Origin: Halomonas caseinilytica
GTDB lineage: Bacteria; Pseudomonadota; Gammaproteobacteria; Pseudomonadales; Halomonadaceae
Direction: 5' to 3'
DNA: 64,000 bases
Assembly (NCBI RefSeq): GCF_001662305.1
Contig: NZ_BDEP01000013.1
Location: 124,001-188,000, forward strand
Shown: piece after piece, positions 56,952 to 64,000 of the stretch
How positions within the stretch are numbered: the first letter of the stretch is position 1
Layout: each line of letters starts with the position of its first letter
The notes under the pieces: generated by a model
The model's input: the letters and a program-made list of their open reading frames with translations, nothing else
The model's database searches: none
What the model was told of the DNA's origin: nothing
Translations under genes and position numbers: made by a program

Positions 56952-57869
56952 TCAGTCGCACCGACCAGCGGTATCGAGGATACGCAAGACCAGCGCATCG
57001 AAGTCAATGCCGGCGTGAGCCGCGGCCTGGGGCACCAGGCTGTGATCCGTCATGCCCGGCACGGTATTGACCTCGAGCAACCAGAAACGCCCTTGCTCGT
57101 CGCGCATGACATCGACGCGCCCCCAGCCCTGGCAGCCAATGGCCTCGAAGGCCGCACGACAGAGCTCGGCCAGCCTTCGCTCTTCCGTTTCGGACAGACC
57201 GCACGGCAAGTGGTAAAGCGTTTCGTCGGACAGGTATTTGGCTTCGTAATCATAGAAGCCACCCGGCACTTCCACGCGGATCGCCGGCAATTCCTCGTCG
57301 CCGATCAGCGACACCGTATATTCCTCGCCTTGAATGAAACGCTCGGCCATGACCCGCGTGTCATAACGCGCCGCATCCCGGTAGGCCGACGCCAGGGTTT
57401 CGGCGCTATCGACAATGGTGATGCCCAGGGTCGAGCCTTCGTGTACGGGCTTGACGATCAGCGGCAACCCGAGACGTTCCACCACGGCCTGCCAATCGGC
57501 GTCGGCCTTCAGCATCACGCATTCTGGGGTCGGCAGCCCCAGGGCCTGCCAGATCAGCTTGGTGCGCTGCTTGTCCATACCCAGCGCCGATGCCAGCACG
57601 CCGCTGCCAGTATAGGGAATGCCCAGCAATTCCAGGGCGCCCTGCAGCGTTCCGTCCTCACCGCCCCGACCATGCAAGGCAATGAACACCCGATCCGGCG
57701 CCAGCGCCTCGAGTCCCGTCAATCCTCCTTCGGCCGGATCAAAGCCGATCGGCGCCACGCCGCTGCGCTCGAGCGCTCCCAGCACCGCCTCGCCGCTTTT
57801 CAGTGACACCTCACGTTCGGCGGAATCCCCACCGTAGAGCACCACCACCCGTCCATGGTCGACCGTCAT
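56952..57869 (-). CDS. ddlB: D-alanine--D-alanine ligase B
   Basis: DdlB makes the D-Ala-D-Ala dipeptide for the peptidoglycan stem. The 305 residues form an ATP-grasp fold: [58 protein letters not shown], and metal-binding [18 protein letters not shown] tyrosine/serine pair in YTGSG and SKSG-like parts is conserved. It overlaps murC by ATGA (57866-57869). Confidence 0.96.
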   Translation of the reverse strand: MTVDHGRVVVLYGGDSAEREVSLKSGEAVLGALERSGVAPIGFDPAEGGLTGLEALAPDRVFIALHGRGGEDGTLQGALELLGIPYTGSGVLASALGMDKQRTKLIWQALGLPTPECVMLKADADWQAVVERLGLPLIVKPVHEGSTLGITIVDSAETLASAYRDAARYDTRVMAERFIQGEEYTVSLIGDEELPAIRVEVPGGFYDYEAKYLSDETLYHLPCGLSETEERRLAELCRAAFEAIGCQGWGRVDVMRDEQGRFWLLEVNTVPGMTDHSLVPQAAAHAGIDFDALVLRILDTAGRCD

Positions 57870-59278
57870 AGATTCACCTCGTCAAGTACCAGCCTGGCAT
57901 CGGAAAGCTGCTGGGAGATCCCGCCCACATCACCGGCGCCCTGGGTGATCAGGATATCACCGGGGCACAATACCTTGGCCAGCAGCTCCGGCAGCTCGCT
58001 CTTGTCCTGCACGAAGATCGGATCGACCTCGCCGCGCTGCCGAATGGAGCCTGCCAGGGTACGGCCATCGGCTCCCAGCAGCGGCGACTCGCCGGCACTG
58101 TAGACATCCAGCAGCAGCAGCGTATCGACTCCCGCCAGCACGCGCACGAAATCCTCGAACAGGTCACGGGTGCGCGAATAGCGATGCGGCTGATAGACCA
58201 TCACCAGACGACGCTCGGGCCAACCGTCGCGGACCGCCTTGATCACCATCTCCACTTCCCGGGGATGATGGCCGTAATCGTCCACCAGCATGACCTCGCC
58301 CTCGCCTCGTGGCGCAGCGAAATGGCCATGCACCTGGAAACGACGCCCGACGCCGGCAAAGCTCTCCAGGCCGCGCAGAATGGCCGCGTCATCGACTCCC
58401 GCGTCACTGGCCACCGCGATGGCGGCCAGGGCGTTCAGGGCGTTGTGCTCGCCGGGCATGGCCAGGCGTACCGCAAGCGGCGCCAGGCCATCGGGACGGC
58501 GTGCGGTGAAGCTCACCTCGCCCCCATTCTGCTTGAAATCCTCGAGCCGATAATCGGCATCCTCGCTGAACCCGTAGGTGACGAACTGGCGATTGACCCG
58601 CTCGATCAACCCGCGCACGTTGGCATCATCGATGCAAAGTACCGCCAGCCCATAGAAGGGCAAGTTGTGCAGGAACTCGATGAAGGTTTGCTTGAGTCGC
58701 TCGAAATCGCCGCCGTAGGTCGCCATATGGTCGGCATCGATGTTGGTGACGATGGCGACCATGGGTTGCAGGTGCAGGAAGGAGGCATCCGATTCGTCGG
58801 CTTCGGCCACCAGGTAGTCGCCCTCGCCCAGGCGCGCATTGACACCGGCGCTGGTCAGGCGACCGCCGATCACGAAGGTCGGATCGAGTCCGCCTTCACC
58901 GAGCAGGGTCGCGGTCAGGCTGGTCGTGGTCGTCTTGCCATGGGTACCGGCCACGGCGATACCATGGCGAAAGCGCATCAACTCGGCGAGCATCTCGGCC
59001 CGACGCACCACCGGTATGCGATTCTCCTGTGCCCAGCGAATCTCGGGGTTGGTGTCGTCGACCGCTGTCGAGACCACCACCACATCGGCCTCCCGGGCGT
59101 TTTCCTCGGCATGGCCGATGGCAACCGCAATGCCGCATTCTCGCAGGCGTGCCACCACCGGCGAGAGCTTGAGGTCACTGCCACTGACCGCATATCCCTG
59201 ATTGGCCAGCACTTCGGCGATGCCGCACATGCCGGCTCCGCCGATACCGACAAAGTGAATACGCCGGATGCGGCGCAT
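57866..59278 (-). CDS. murC: UDP-N-acetylmuramate--L-alanine ligase
   Basis: MurC adds the first stem amino acid. The 470 residues show [17 protein letters not shown], the P-loop [50 protein letters not shown] and the C-terminal domain. The ATG at 59278 is chosen because GAGG lies 7 bases before it and [11 protein letters not shown] aligns with the E. coli start of the conserved region; upstream in-frame codons reach back into murG. The gap from murG is 61 bases. Confidence 0.95.
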   Translation of the reverse strand: MRRIRRIHFVGIGGAGMCGIAEVLANQGYAVSGSDLKLSPVVARLRECGIAVAIGHAEENAREADVVVVSTAVDDTNPEIRWAQENRIPVVRRAEMLAELMRFRHGIAVAGTHGKTTTTSLTATLLGEGGLDPTFVIGGRLTSAGVNARLGEGDYLVAEADESDASFLHLQPMVAIVTNIDADHMATYGGDFERLKQTFIEFLHNLPFYGLAVLCIDDANVRGLIERVNRQFVTYGFSEDADYRLEDFKQNGGEVSFTARRPDGLAPLAVRLAMPGEHNALNALAAIAVASDAGVDDAAILRGLESFAGVGRRFQVHGHFAAPRGEGEVMLVDDYGHHPREVEMVIKAVRDGWPERRLVMVYQPHRYSRTRDLFEDFVRVLAGVDTLLLLDVYSAGESPLLGADGRTLAGSIRQRGEVDPIFVQDKSELPELLAKVLCPGDILITQGAGDVGGISQQLSDARLVLDEVNL

Positions 59279-59339
59279 CCCCAACCCTCGACCATGACGG
59301 GGCAGGGTCGACTGACCGGGGACCTGCCCTAGGCTGTCA

Positions 59340-60425
59340 TCACTCAAAACCTGTCTCCATGCAGCCGGCCGCCAGGCGTTCCATGGCATCGAGGCGTGCG
59401 CAGCGCCGAGCCTGTGACGCCATGGCGGCCAATGTATCGGGATCCAGCAGCGTCGCCAGCCGTTCGGCCAGCGCCGCCGCACTCATTTCATCCTGGGGCA
59501 TCAGCGAGGCAGCCCCCTCCTCCACCAGTGCCGACGCATTGGCCGTCTGATGATCATCCACCGCATGCGGATACGGTACGAACAATGCCGGCTTGGCAGC
59601 CGCCGCCAGCTCCGCCACCGTCAGGGCGCCGGCACGACACACCACCAGATCGGCCCAATCGTAGGCCTGTGCCATGTCGTCGATGAAGTCCGACACCCGC
59701 GCCTCGATGGCATACTCGGCATAGCCTGCTCGGGTCGGTTCATCCTTGTCACGGCCCGCCTGGTGATACACCTCGGGGCGACGCTCGGCCGAGAGCTGCG
59801 ACAGAGCCTCGGGAAGCCGCTCGTTCAGCGCCTTGGCCCCCAGCGACCCTCCCACCACCAGCAGGCGCAAAGGGCGTTCGCGCATCGCGGCGGCCTCTCG
59901 TGGCTGCTCGCCGAGTGCCGCGATGTCGTTCCTGACCGGATTGCCGACCACCTCGCCACGCCCAGGAAAGGCTTGGGGAAAGGCCGCGAAGGTCCGTCTG
60001 GCCAGGCGCGACAGCACACGGTTGGTCAAGCCGGCGACCGCATTCTGCTCATGAATCACCAGAGGGCGACGGCCGAGCCAGGCGGCCAACCCACCCGGGC
60101 CACTGGCAAAGCCACCAAGGCCCACCACCAGTTGCGGGTCGAAATCCCGCATGACCTGACGGGCCTGGCAGATCGCCCTCGCCAGCCGCCAGGGCGCGGC
60201 CAACCACCCGGTCACGCCATTGCCCCGCAAGCCGCTCACGGCAATGCGGTGCAGGGGAATGCCGGCCTCCGGCACCAGACGGTTCTCGATCCCCTTCGGG
60301 CTGCCCAGCCACTGAACCTCGACGCCCCGCTCGCCGAGTGCACGAGCCAGCGACAGGGCGGGTATCACATGCCCGCCGGTGCCTCCGGCCATGATCAACA
60401 CTCGGCGGGTCTGGTCGTCACTCAT
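59340..60425 (-). CDS. murG: MurG glycosyltransferase (lipid II synthesis)
   Basis: MurG transfers GlcNAc to lipid I on the cytoplasmic face of the membrane. The 361 residues have the N-terminal glycine-rich loop [17 protein letters not shown], the hydrophobic patch, [14 protein letters not shown], the UDP-sugar site [15 protein letters not shown] and [15 protein letters not shown]. Its start overlaps the ftsW stop (ATGA, 60422-60425). Confidence 0.96.
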   Translation of the reverse strand: MSDDQTRRVLIMAGGTGGHVIPALSLARALGERGVEVQWLGSPKGIENRLVPEAGIPLHRIAVSGLRGNGVTGWLAAPWRLARAICQARQVMRDFDPQLVVGLGGFASGPGGLAAWLGRRPLVIHEQNAVAGLTNRVLSRLARRTFAAFPQAFPGRGEVVGNPVRNDIAALGEQPREAAAMRERPLRLLVVGGSLGAKALNERLPEALSQLSAERRPEVYHQAGRDKDEPTRAGYAEYAIEARVSDFIDDMAQAYDWADLVVCRAGALTVAELAAAAKPALFVPYPHAVDDHQTANASALVEEGAASLMPQDEMSAAALAERLATLLDPDTLAAMASQARRCARLDAMERLAAGCMETGFE

Positions 60426-61612
60426 GATCGGGCCTCGCTCGTCCTCGGTGCGGTGGGCTGCTCGCGACGTCTGGCCTGCCGCGTTTCAATGTCCGTTCGC
60501 AGCAGCATGCCGACCATCACCGCACTGATGACCAGGCTGGATCCCCCATAGCTGAGCAGCGGTAACGTCAATCCCTTGGTCGGCAGCATGCCGGTGCTCA
60601 CCGCAATGTTGATGAACGCCTGAGCGCCTATCACCAGGGCAATGCCATAGCAGAGATAGGCGGCAAAGGGGCGCTTGGCCAGTTCGGCACGACGCCCCAC
60701 CGCCATGGCACGCCACACCAGCAAGGCGAACAGGCCGATCACGGCGATGGCCCCCACCATGCCCAGCTCCTCGGCCAGCACGGCGAACACGAAGTCTGTG
60801 TGAGCCTCGGGAAGATAGAAGAGCTTCTGCACACTGTTGCCGAGCCCGGTACCGAACCATTCTCCTCGACCGAAGGCGATCAACGCCTGGGTGAGCTGAT
60901 AACCACTGGCAAACTGGTCGGCCCAAGGATCAACGAAGCTGGTCAGGCGTGCCATGCGATAGGGTTCGGCGATGGCCAACACGGTACCCAGCGCTGCCAC
61001 CAGCAGCATCAACAGCAGGAAACGCCCCCAGGGCGCCCCTGCCATCAGCAACATGCCCATGACGCAGCCTGTCATGACCACCACCGCGCCATAATCCGGC
61101 TCGAGGATCAGCAGAATCCCGATGACCGCCATCACCATCAGCGGCCGCAGGAAAGCCCCCCACTGACGACGTACCTGGGGCAGAAAGCGCTCCAGATACC
61201 CCGCCAGGTAGACGATCAAGCAGAGTTTGGCGATTTCGGAGGCCTGCAGGTTCAGGGGGATGCCGGGCACCGATAGCCAACGCCGGCTGCCATTGACCTC
61301 GCGGCCCACCACCAGCACCAGGGCCAGCATGGCCAGGCCGACGAGCAGCAGCAAGGGGCCATTGGCCTTCCACCAGGCAAGCGGTATGCGCAGGACCACC
61401 AGCGCGATCCCCATGGACACGAGCACAAAGACGCCATGCCGGATGCTGAAATACCAAGGGTTGCCGGTAAGGCTGGTAGCGACCTCCGTGGACGCGGAGG
61501 TGACCATGACCCAGCCGATCAGCAACAGCGACAAGGTGGCCACCAGCAACCAGCCATCGCAGATATGATCCCGGGTCGACAGTTCTTCACGCAAACGGGA
61601 AAGACGCCTCAT
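60422..61612 (-). CDS. ftsW: Septal peptidoglycan polymerase FtsW (SEDS)
   Basis: FtsW polymerises lipid II at the septum together with FtsI. The 396 residues give ten likely membrane helices with GREVNGSRRWL near the second periplasmic region, LEPDYGAVVVM with the catalytic-region aspartate, WGRFLLL, the large loop HTDFVFAVLAEELG, and the final PTKGLTLPLLSYGGSSLVISAVMVGMLL. The start at 61612 overlaps the murD stop (ATGA, 61609-61612). Confidence 0.95.
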   Translation of the reverse strand: MRRLSRLREELSTRDHICDGWLLVATLSLLLIGWVMVTSASTEVATSLTGNPWYFSIRHGVFVLVSMGIALVVLRIPLAWWKANGPLLLLVGLAMLALVLVVGREVNGSRRWLSVPGIPLNLQASEIAKLCLIVYLAGYLERFLPQVRRQWGAFLRPLMVMAVIGILLILEPDYGAVVVMTGCVMGMLLMAGAPWGRFLLLMLLVAALGTVLAIAEPYRMARLTSFVDPWADQFASGYQLTQALIAFGRGEWFGTGLGNSVQKLFYLPEAHTDFVFAVLAEELGMVGAIAVIGLFALLVWRAMAVGRRAELAKRPFAAYLCYGIALVIGAQAFINIAVSTGMLPTKGLTLPLLSYGGSSLVISAVMVGMLLRTDIETRQARRREQPTAPRTSEARS

Positions 61613-62997
61613 GTTGCCTCCTTGCTCAAGCGTCGCTCGACGGCCTGCCGGAAAGCCTCGCCACGTGCCTGGTAACCCGGAAATTGATCGAGACTGGCGC
61701 AGGCCGGCGAGAGCAGCACGCAATCGCCGGGCGCCGCGATCTCGCGGGCCCGCTCCATGGCAGCCGCCAGGTCCTCGACCCGCTGCAAGGGCAGAGCTTC
61801 CTCGAGCGCGGCCTCGAGCTGATCCGCATCGCGCCCGAAGAGGATCGCCGCTCGCCCGTATCGACGAAGAGGATCGGCCAGCGGCGTGAAATCGGCCCCC
61901 TTGCCGACACCGCCTGCCAGCAGGATCACGCGCCCTTCCAGAGTCGGCCCGATGCCGGCGATGGCGGCCAGGGTCGCTCCGACATTGGTACCTTTGGAAT
62001 CATTGATCCAGCGCACGCCATCGACATCAGCGATCCATTCGCAACGATGCGGCAACCCACCGAAGCGTTCCAGCACCCTGACCATGTCGGCCATCGGCAG
62101 CCCGAGACGATGCCCCATGGCCAGGGCCGCCAAGGCATTGGCCTGATGATGAAGCCCTTGCAGCCGCAAGGCATCGGCAGGCATCAGGGGCATGTCGCCA
62201 TGCATCAGCCAGGTACGCGATCCATTGCCGTCATCGTGAGGCGCGATTCCCCATTCCCCGGGGCCGGGCGCATGGGTAGAAAAACGATCGAGTGCCGGCA
62301 GCGGGTTCGCCGGCCAGGTCTGCGGATCTTCGGCATTGACCACACCATGCGCGGCACCGCGAAAGATACCGAGCTTGGCGGCGCGGTAGCCAGCCATGTC
62401 GCCATGGCGGTCCAGATGATCCTCCGAGAGATTGAGAAAGGCTGCCGTTGCAGCGCCGAGCCGGGGGGTGGTCTCGAGCTGGAAGCTCGACAGCTCCAGC
62501 ACATAGAGCTCGGCATCGGGAACCTCGGCCAGCAGATCCAGAGCGGCGGTACCCAGATTGCCACCTACCGCCACTCGCCAGCCCGCCTCGGCCGCCATCT
62601 CGCTCAACAAGGTCGTGACCGTGGACTTTGCATTGGCACCGGTAATGGCCGCGACGGGGGAACGACAGGCACGCGTGAACAGGGCCATCTCCCCTACCAC
62701 CATTGGGTCACCGGATTCACCGGCCAGCCCTTTCAGCGCCTCCAGCTCGGGCAGATGCGGATCCACCCCGGGGCTGACCACCACCTCCCGAGCCTCGCGC
62801 ATGTCGAGATCGGCCAGCGAGCCGCAATGCACCTCGATGTTCGGATGCGCTTCCCTGAAGGCATCGAGCCCCGGCGGTGCATCGCGGGTATCGGCCACCA
62901 TGCAGGGCCGGCCCAGGCGCTCCAGGTGACGACAGATGGCGCGCCCCGATATACCGAGCCCGACCACCAGCGTGACTCCCTTGGGCACCTTGACCAT
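61609..62997 (-). CDS. murD: UDP-MurNAc-L-alanine--D-glutamate ligase
   Basis: MurD adds D-glutamate to the stem peptide. The 462 residues show LVVGLGISGRAICRHL, P-loop ITGANAKSTVTTLL (normally TGTNGKST, here ANAKST, as also seen in pseudomonads), VLELSSFQLETT, LNLSEDHLDRHG, HRCEWI and the lysine-rich NDSKGTNVGAT. The ATG at 62997 marks the family start. It lies 47 bases after mraY. Confidence 0.95.
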   Translation of the reverse strand: MVKVPKGVTLVVGLGISGRAICRHLERLGRPCMVADTRDAPPGLDAFREAHPNIEVHCGSLADLDMREAREVVVSPGVDPHLPELEALKGLAGESGDPMVVGEMALFTRACRSPVAAITGANAKSTVTTLLSEMAAEAGWRVAVGGNLGTAALDLLAEVPDAELYVLELSSFQLETTPRLGAATAAFLNLSEDHLDRHGDMAGYRAAKLGIFRGAAHGVVNAEDPQTWPANPLPALDRFSTHAPGPGEWGIAPHDDGNGSRTWLMHGDMPLMPADALRLQGLHHQANALAALAMGHRLGLPMADMVRVLERFGGLPHRCEWIADVDGVRWINDSKGTNVGATLAAIAGIGPTLEGRVILLAGGVGKGADFTPLADPLRRYGRAAILFGRDADQLEAALEEALPLQRVEDLAAAMERAREIAAPGDCVLLSPACASLDQFPGYQARGEAFRQAVERRLSKEAT

Positions 62998-63044
62998 GAA
63001 CGGCTCCTCGCATGGACGACGACTTCCGGTTCCGCGCGGGAACC

Positions 63045-64000
63045 TCAACGAATCTTCAGCGTGGCCAGCCCCAGCAGCACCAGCACGACCGTGATGATCC
63101 AGAAACGCACGATGACTCGTGGTTCCGGCCATCCCTTCAGCTCATAGTGGTGGTGCAGCGGCGCCATGCGGAAGATGCGACGGCCGGTCAGCTTGTAGGA
63201 CCCAACCTGCAGGATCACCGACACGGTTTCCATGACGAAGATACCGCCCATGATGAACAGCACGATCTCCTGGCGCACGATGACCGCCACGACACCGAGT
63301 GCCGCGCCCAGCGCCAGGGCCCCCACATCGCCCATGAAGACCTGGGCCGGATAGGTGTTGAACCACAGAAAGCCCAGGCCAGCGCCGGCAATAGTGGCGC
63401 AGAACACCGCCAGCTCGCCCGCCCCGGGGATCATCGGGATCTGGAGATACTCGGCGAACACCGCGTTGCCGCTGGCATAGGCGAACACCGCAAGCCCCAT
63501 GGCCACCAGCACGGTAGGCATGATCGCCAGCCCATCGAGGCCGTCGGTGAGGTTCACGGCATTGGAGCTGCCGACGATCACCAGATAGCTGAGCAGGATG
63601 TAGAAGATGCCCAGCGGGAACACGAACTCCTTGAACAGCGGCACGATCAGGCTCGTTTCCACCGGCGAGGCGGCGGTGACATAGAGGATGAACGCGGCTG
63701 CCAGGCCGATCACCGACTGCCAGAAGTACTTCCAACGGGCCGGCAGGCCACGCGGGTTCTTCTCCACCACCTTGCGGTAGTCGTCGACCCAGCCGATGGC
63801 CCCGAAGCCCAGGGTCACCGCCAGCACGACCCAGACATAGTGGTTGGTGAGATCGCCCCACAGCAGGGTGCTGACGGCGATGGCCATGAGGATCATGGCC
63901 CCGCCCATGGTTGGCGTCCCGGCCTTGGATAGATGGGACTGCGGGCCGTCATCGCGCACGGCCTGGCCGATCTGGCGCTCCACCAGCCGGCGAATGACCA
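63045..64000 (-). CDS. mraY: Phospho-MurNAc-pentapeptide translocase (5' end outside window)
   Basis: MraY forms lipid I by moving phospho-MurNAc-pentapeptide to undecaprenyl phosphate. The visible 318 residues contain the catalytic aspartate cluster [25 protein letters not shown], the [19 protein letters not shown] loop and the histidine motif [20 protein letters not shown]. Eight or nine of ten membrane helices are present. The frame runs open through the window end; about 45 N-terminal residues are missing only because of the cut. Confidence 0.97.
   Translation of the reverse strand, partial: VIRRLVERQIGQAVRDDGPQSHLSKAGTPTMGGAMILMAIAVSTLLWGDLTNHYVWVVLAVTLGFGAIGWVDDYRKVVEKNPRGLPARWKYFWQSVIGLAAAFILYVTAASPVETSLIVPLFKEFVFPLGIFYILLSYLVIVGSSNAVNLTDGLDGLAIMPTVLVAMGLAVFAYASGNAVFAEYLQIPMIPGAGELAVFCATIAGAGLGFLWFNTYPAQVFMGDVGALALGAALGVVAVIVRQEIVLFIMGGIFVMETVSVILQVGSYKLTGRRIFRMAPLHHHYELKGWPEPRVIVRFWIITVVLVLLGLATLKIR

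Noticed and set aside
61609..62997. MurD P-loop ANAKST as a sign of inactivation
   Set aside because: The lysine and following S/T are kept and the variant TGxNxKST is tolerated in pseudomonad MurD; all other motifs are intact.
61684..63147. Plus-strand ORF (487 codons) opposite murD
   Set aside because: Antisense shadow of murD, which has all family motifs.

Overview
The window is a 64 kb chromosomal segment of a high-GC, Gram-negative gammaproteobacterium. The best fit is the Halomonadaceae (Halomonas or a close relative), with pseudomonads as the next closest in gene order. Reasons: the division/cell-wall (dcw) block runs mraY-murD-ftsW-murG-murC-ddlB-ftsQ-ftsA-ftsZ-lpxC, then dciA, secA, argJ and a MutT-ThiE fusion; the lolCD-comEC-msbA-lpxK-trm112-kdsB-PTP-murB-rne order resembles pseudomonads; LPS genes (lpxC, lpxK, kdsB, msbA) prove an outer membrane. 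Almost everything is core gene content. No insertion sequence, prophage, CRISPR array, rRNA or toxin-antitoxin module was seen. Both ends cut a gene (yadG-like at the left, mraY at the right). The genus is an inference from gene order, not from a search.

Layout. 1-8.1 kb: truncated ABC ATPase; six-gene tRNA-Glu/tRNA-Gly array; msrB, ylqF, alaA, htpX (behind a heat-shock-type promoter); pdxB; a WGR protein; a MipA/OmpV porin-like protein. 8.1-11.7 kb (minus): DUF1285, UvrD-like helicase and sseA, joined by 4-base overlaps. 11.8-21.7 kb (minus): one long lipid/ribosome/DNA/cell-wall operon reading yceD-rpmF-plsX-fabD-fabG-acpP-fabF-pabC-mltG-tmk-holB-tatD, with a near-consensus promoter at its head and maf diverging from it. 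22.4-25.2 kb (minus): sppA-like peptidase, HAD phosphatase, rluC. 25.2-29.4 kb: rne, with a leader of about 620 nt and a repeat-rich C-terminal scaffold, closed by a perfect terminator. 29.5-33.8 kb: two pirins, a YcaC-type hydrolase and a monooxygenase-like membrane protein, with a divergent LysR regulator. 33.8-44.1 kb (mostly minus): envelope genes murB, PTP, kdsB, trm112, lpxK, msbA, comEC, and lolD/lolC. 44.2-46.2 kb: aguA-aguB (agmatine to putrescine). 46.3-51.8 kb (minus): MutT-ThiE, argJ, secA and a small secreted-type ORF just upstream of secA. 51.9-64 kb: dciA, then the dcw cluster on the minus strand.

Most noteworthy observation: the unannotated 121-codon ORF directly upstream of secA (51465-51830, minus). 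It has an N-terminal signal sequence and ends in an R-G-P-P motif five codons before the stop. The codons just after that motif are complementary to the secA Shine-Dalgarno region, with a 7-bp GC hairpin in between. This is the layout expected of a SecM-type secretion monitor built on an RxPP-type arrest sequence instead of the SecM motif. It is a hypothesis from sequence only. Other points: an RNase E tail made of eight 33-35-residue repeats, a single LolC/E-type permease without a partner, fab genes without fabH, very frequent ATGA/GTGA/TTGA stop-start overlaps, and a decaying duplication next to the tRNA array.
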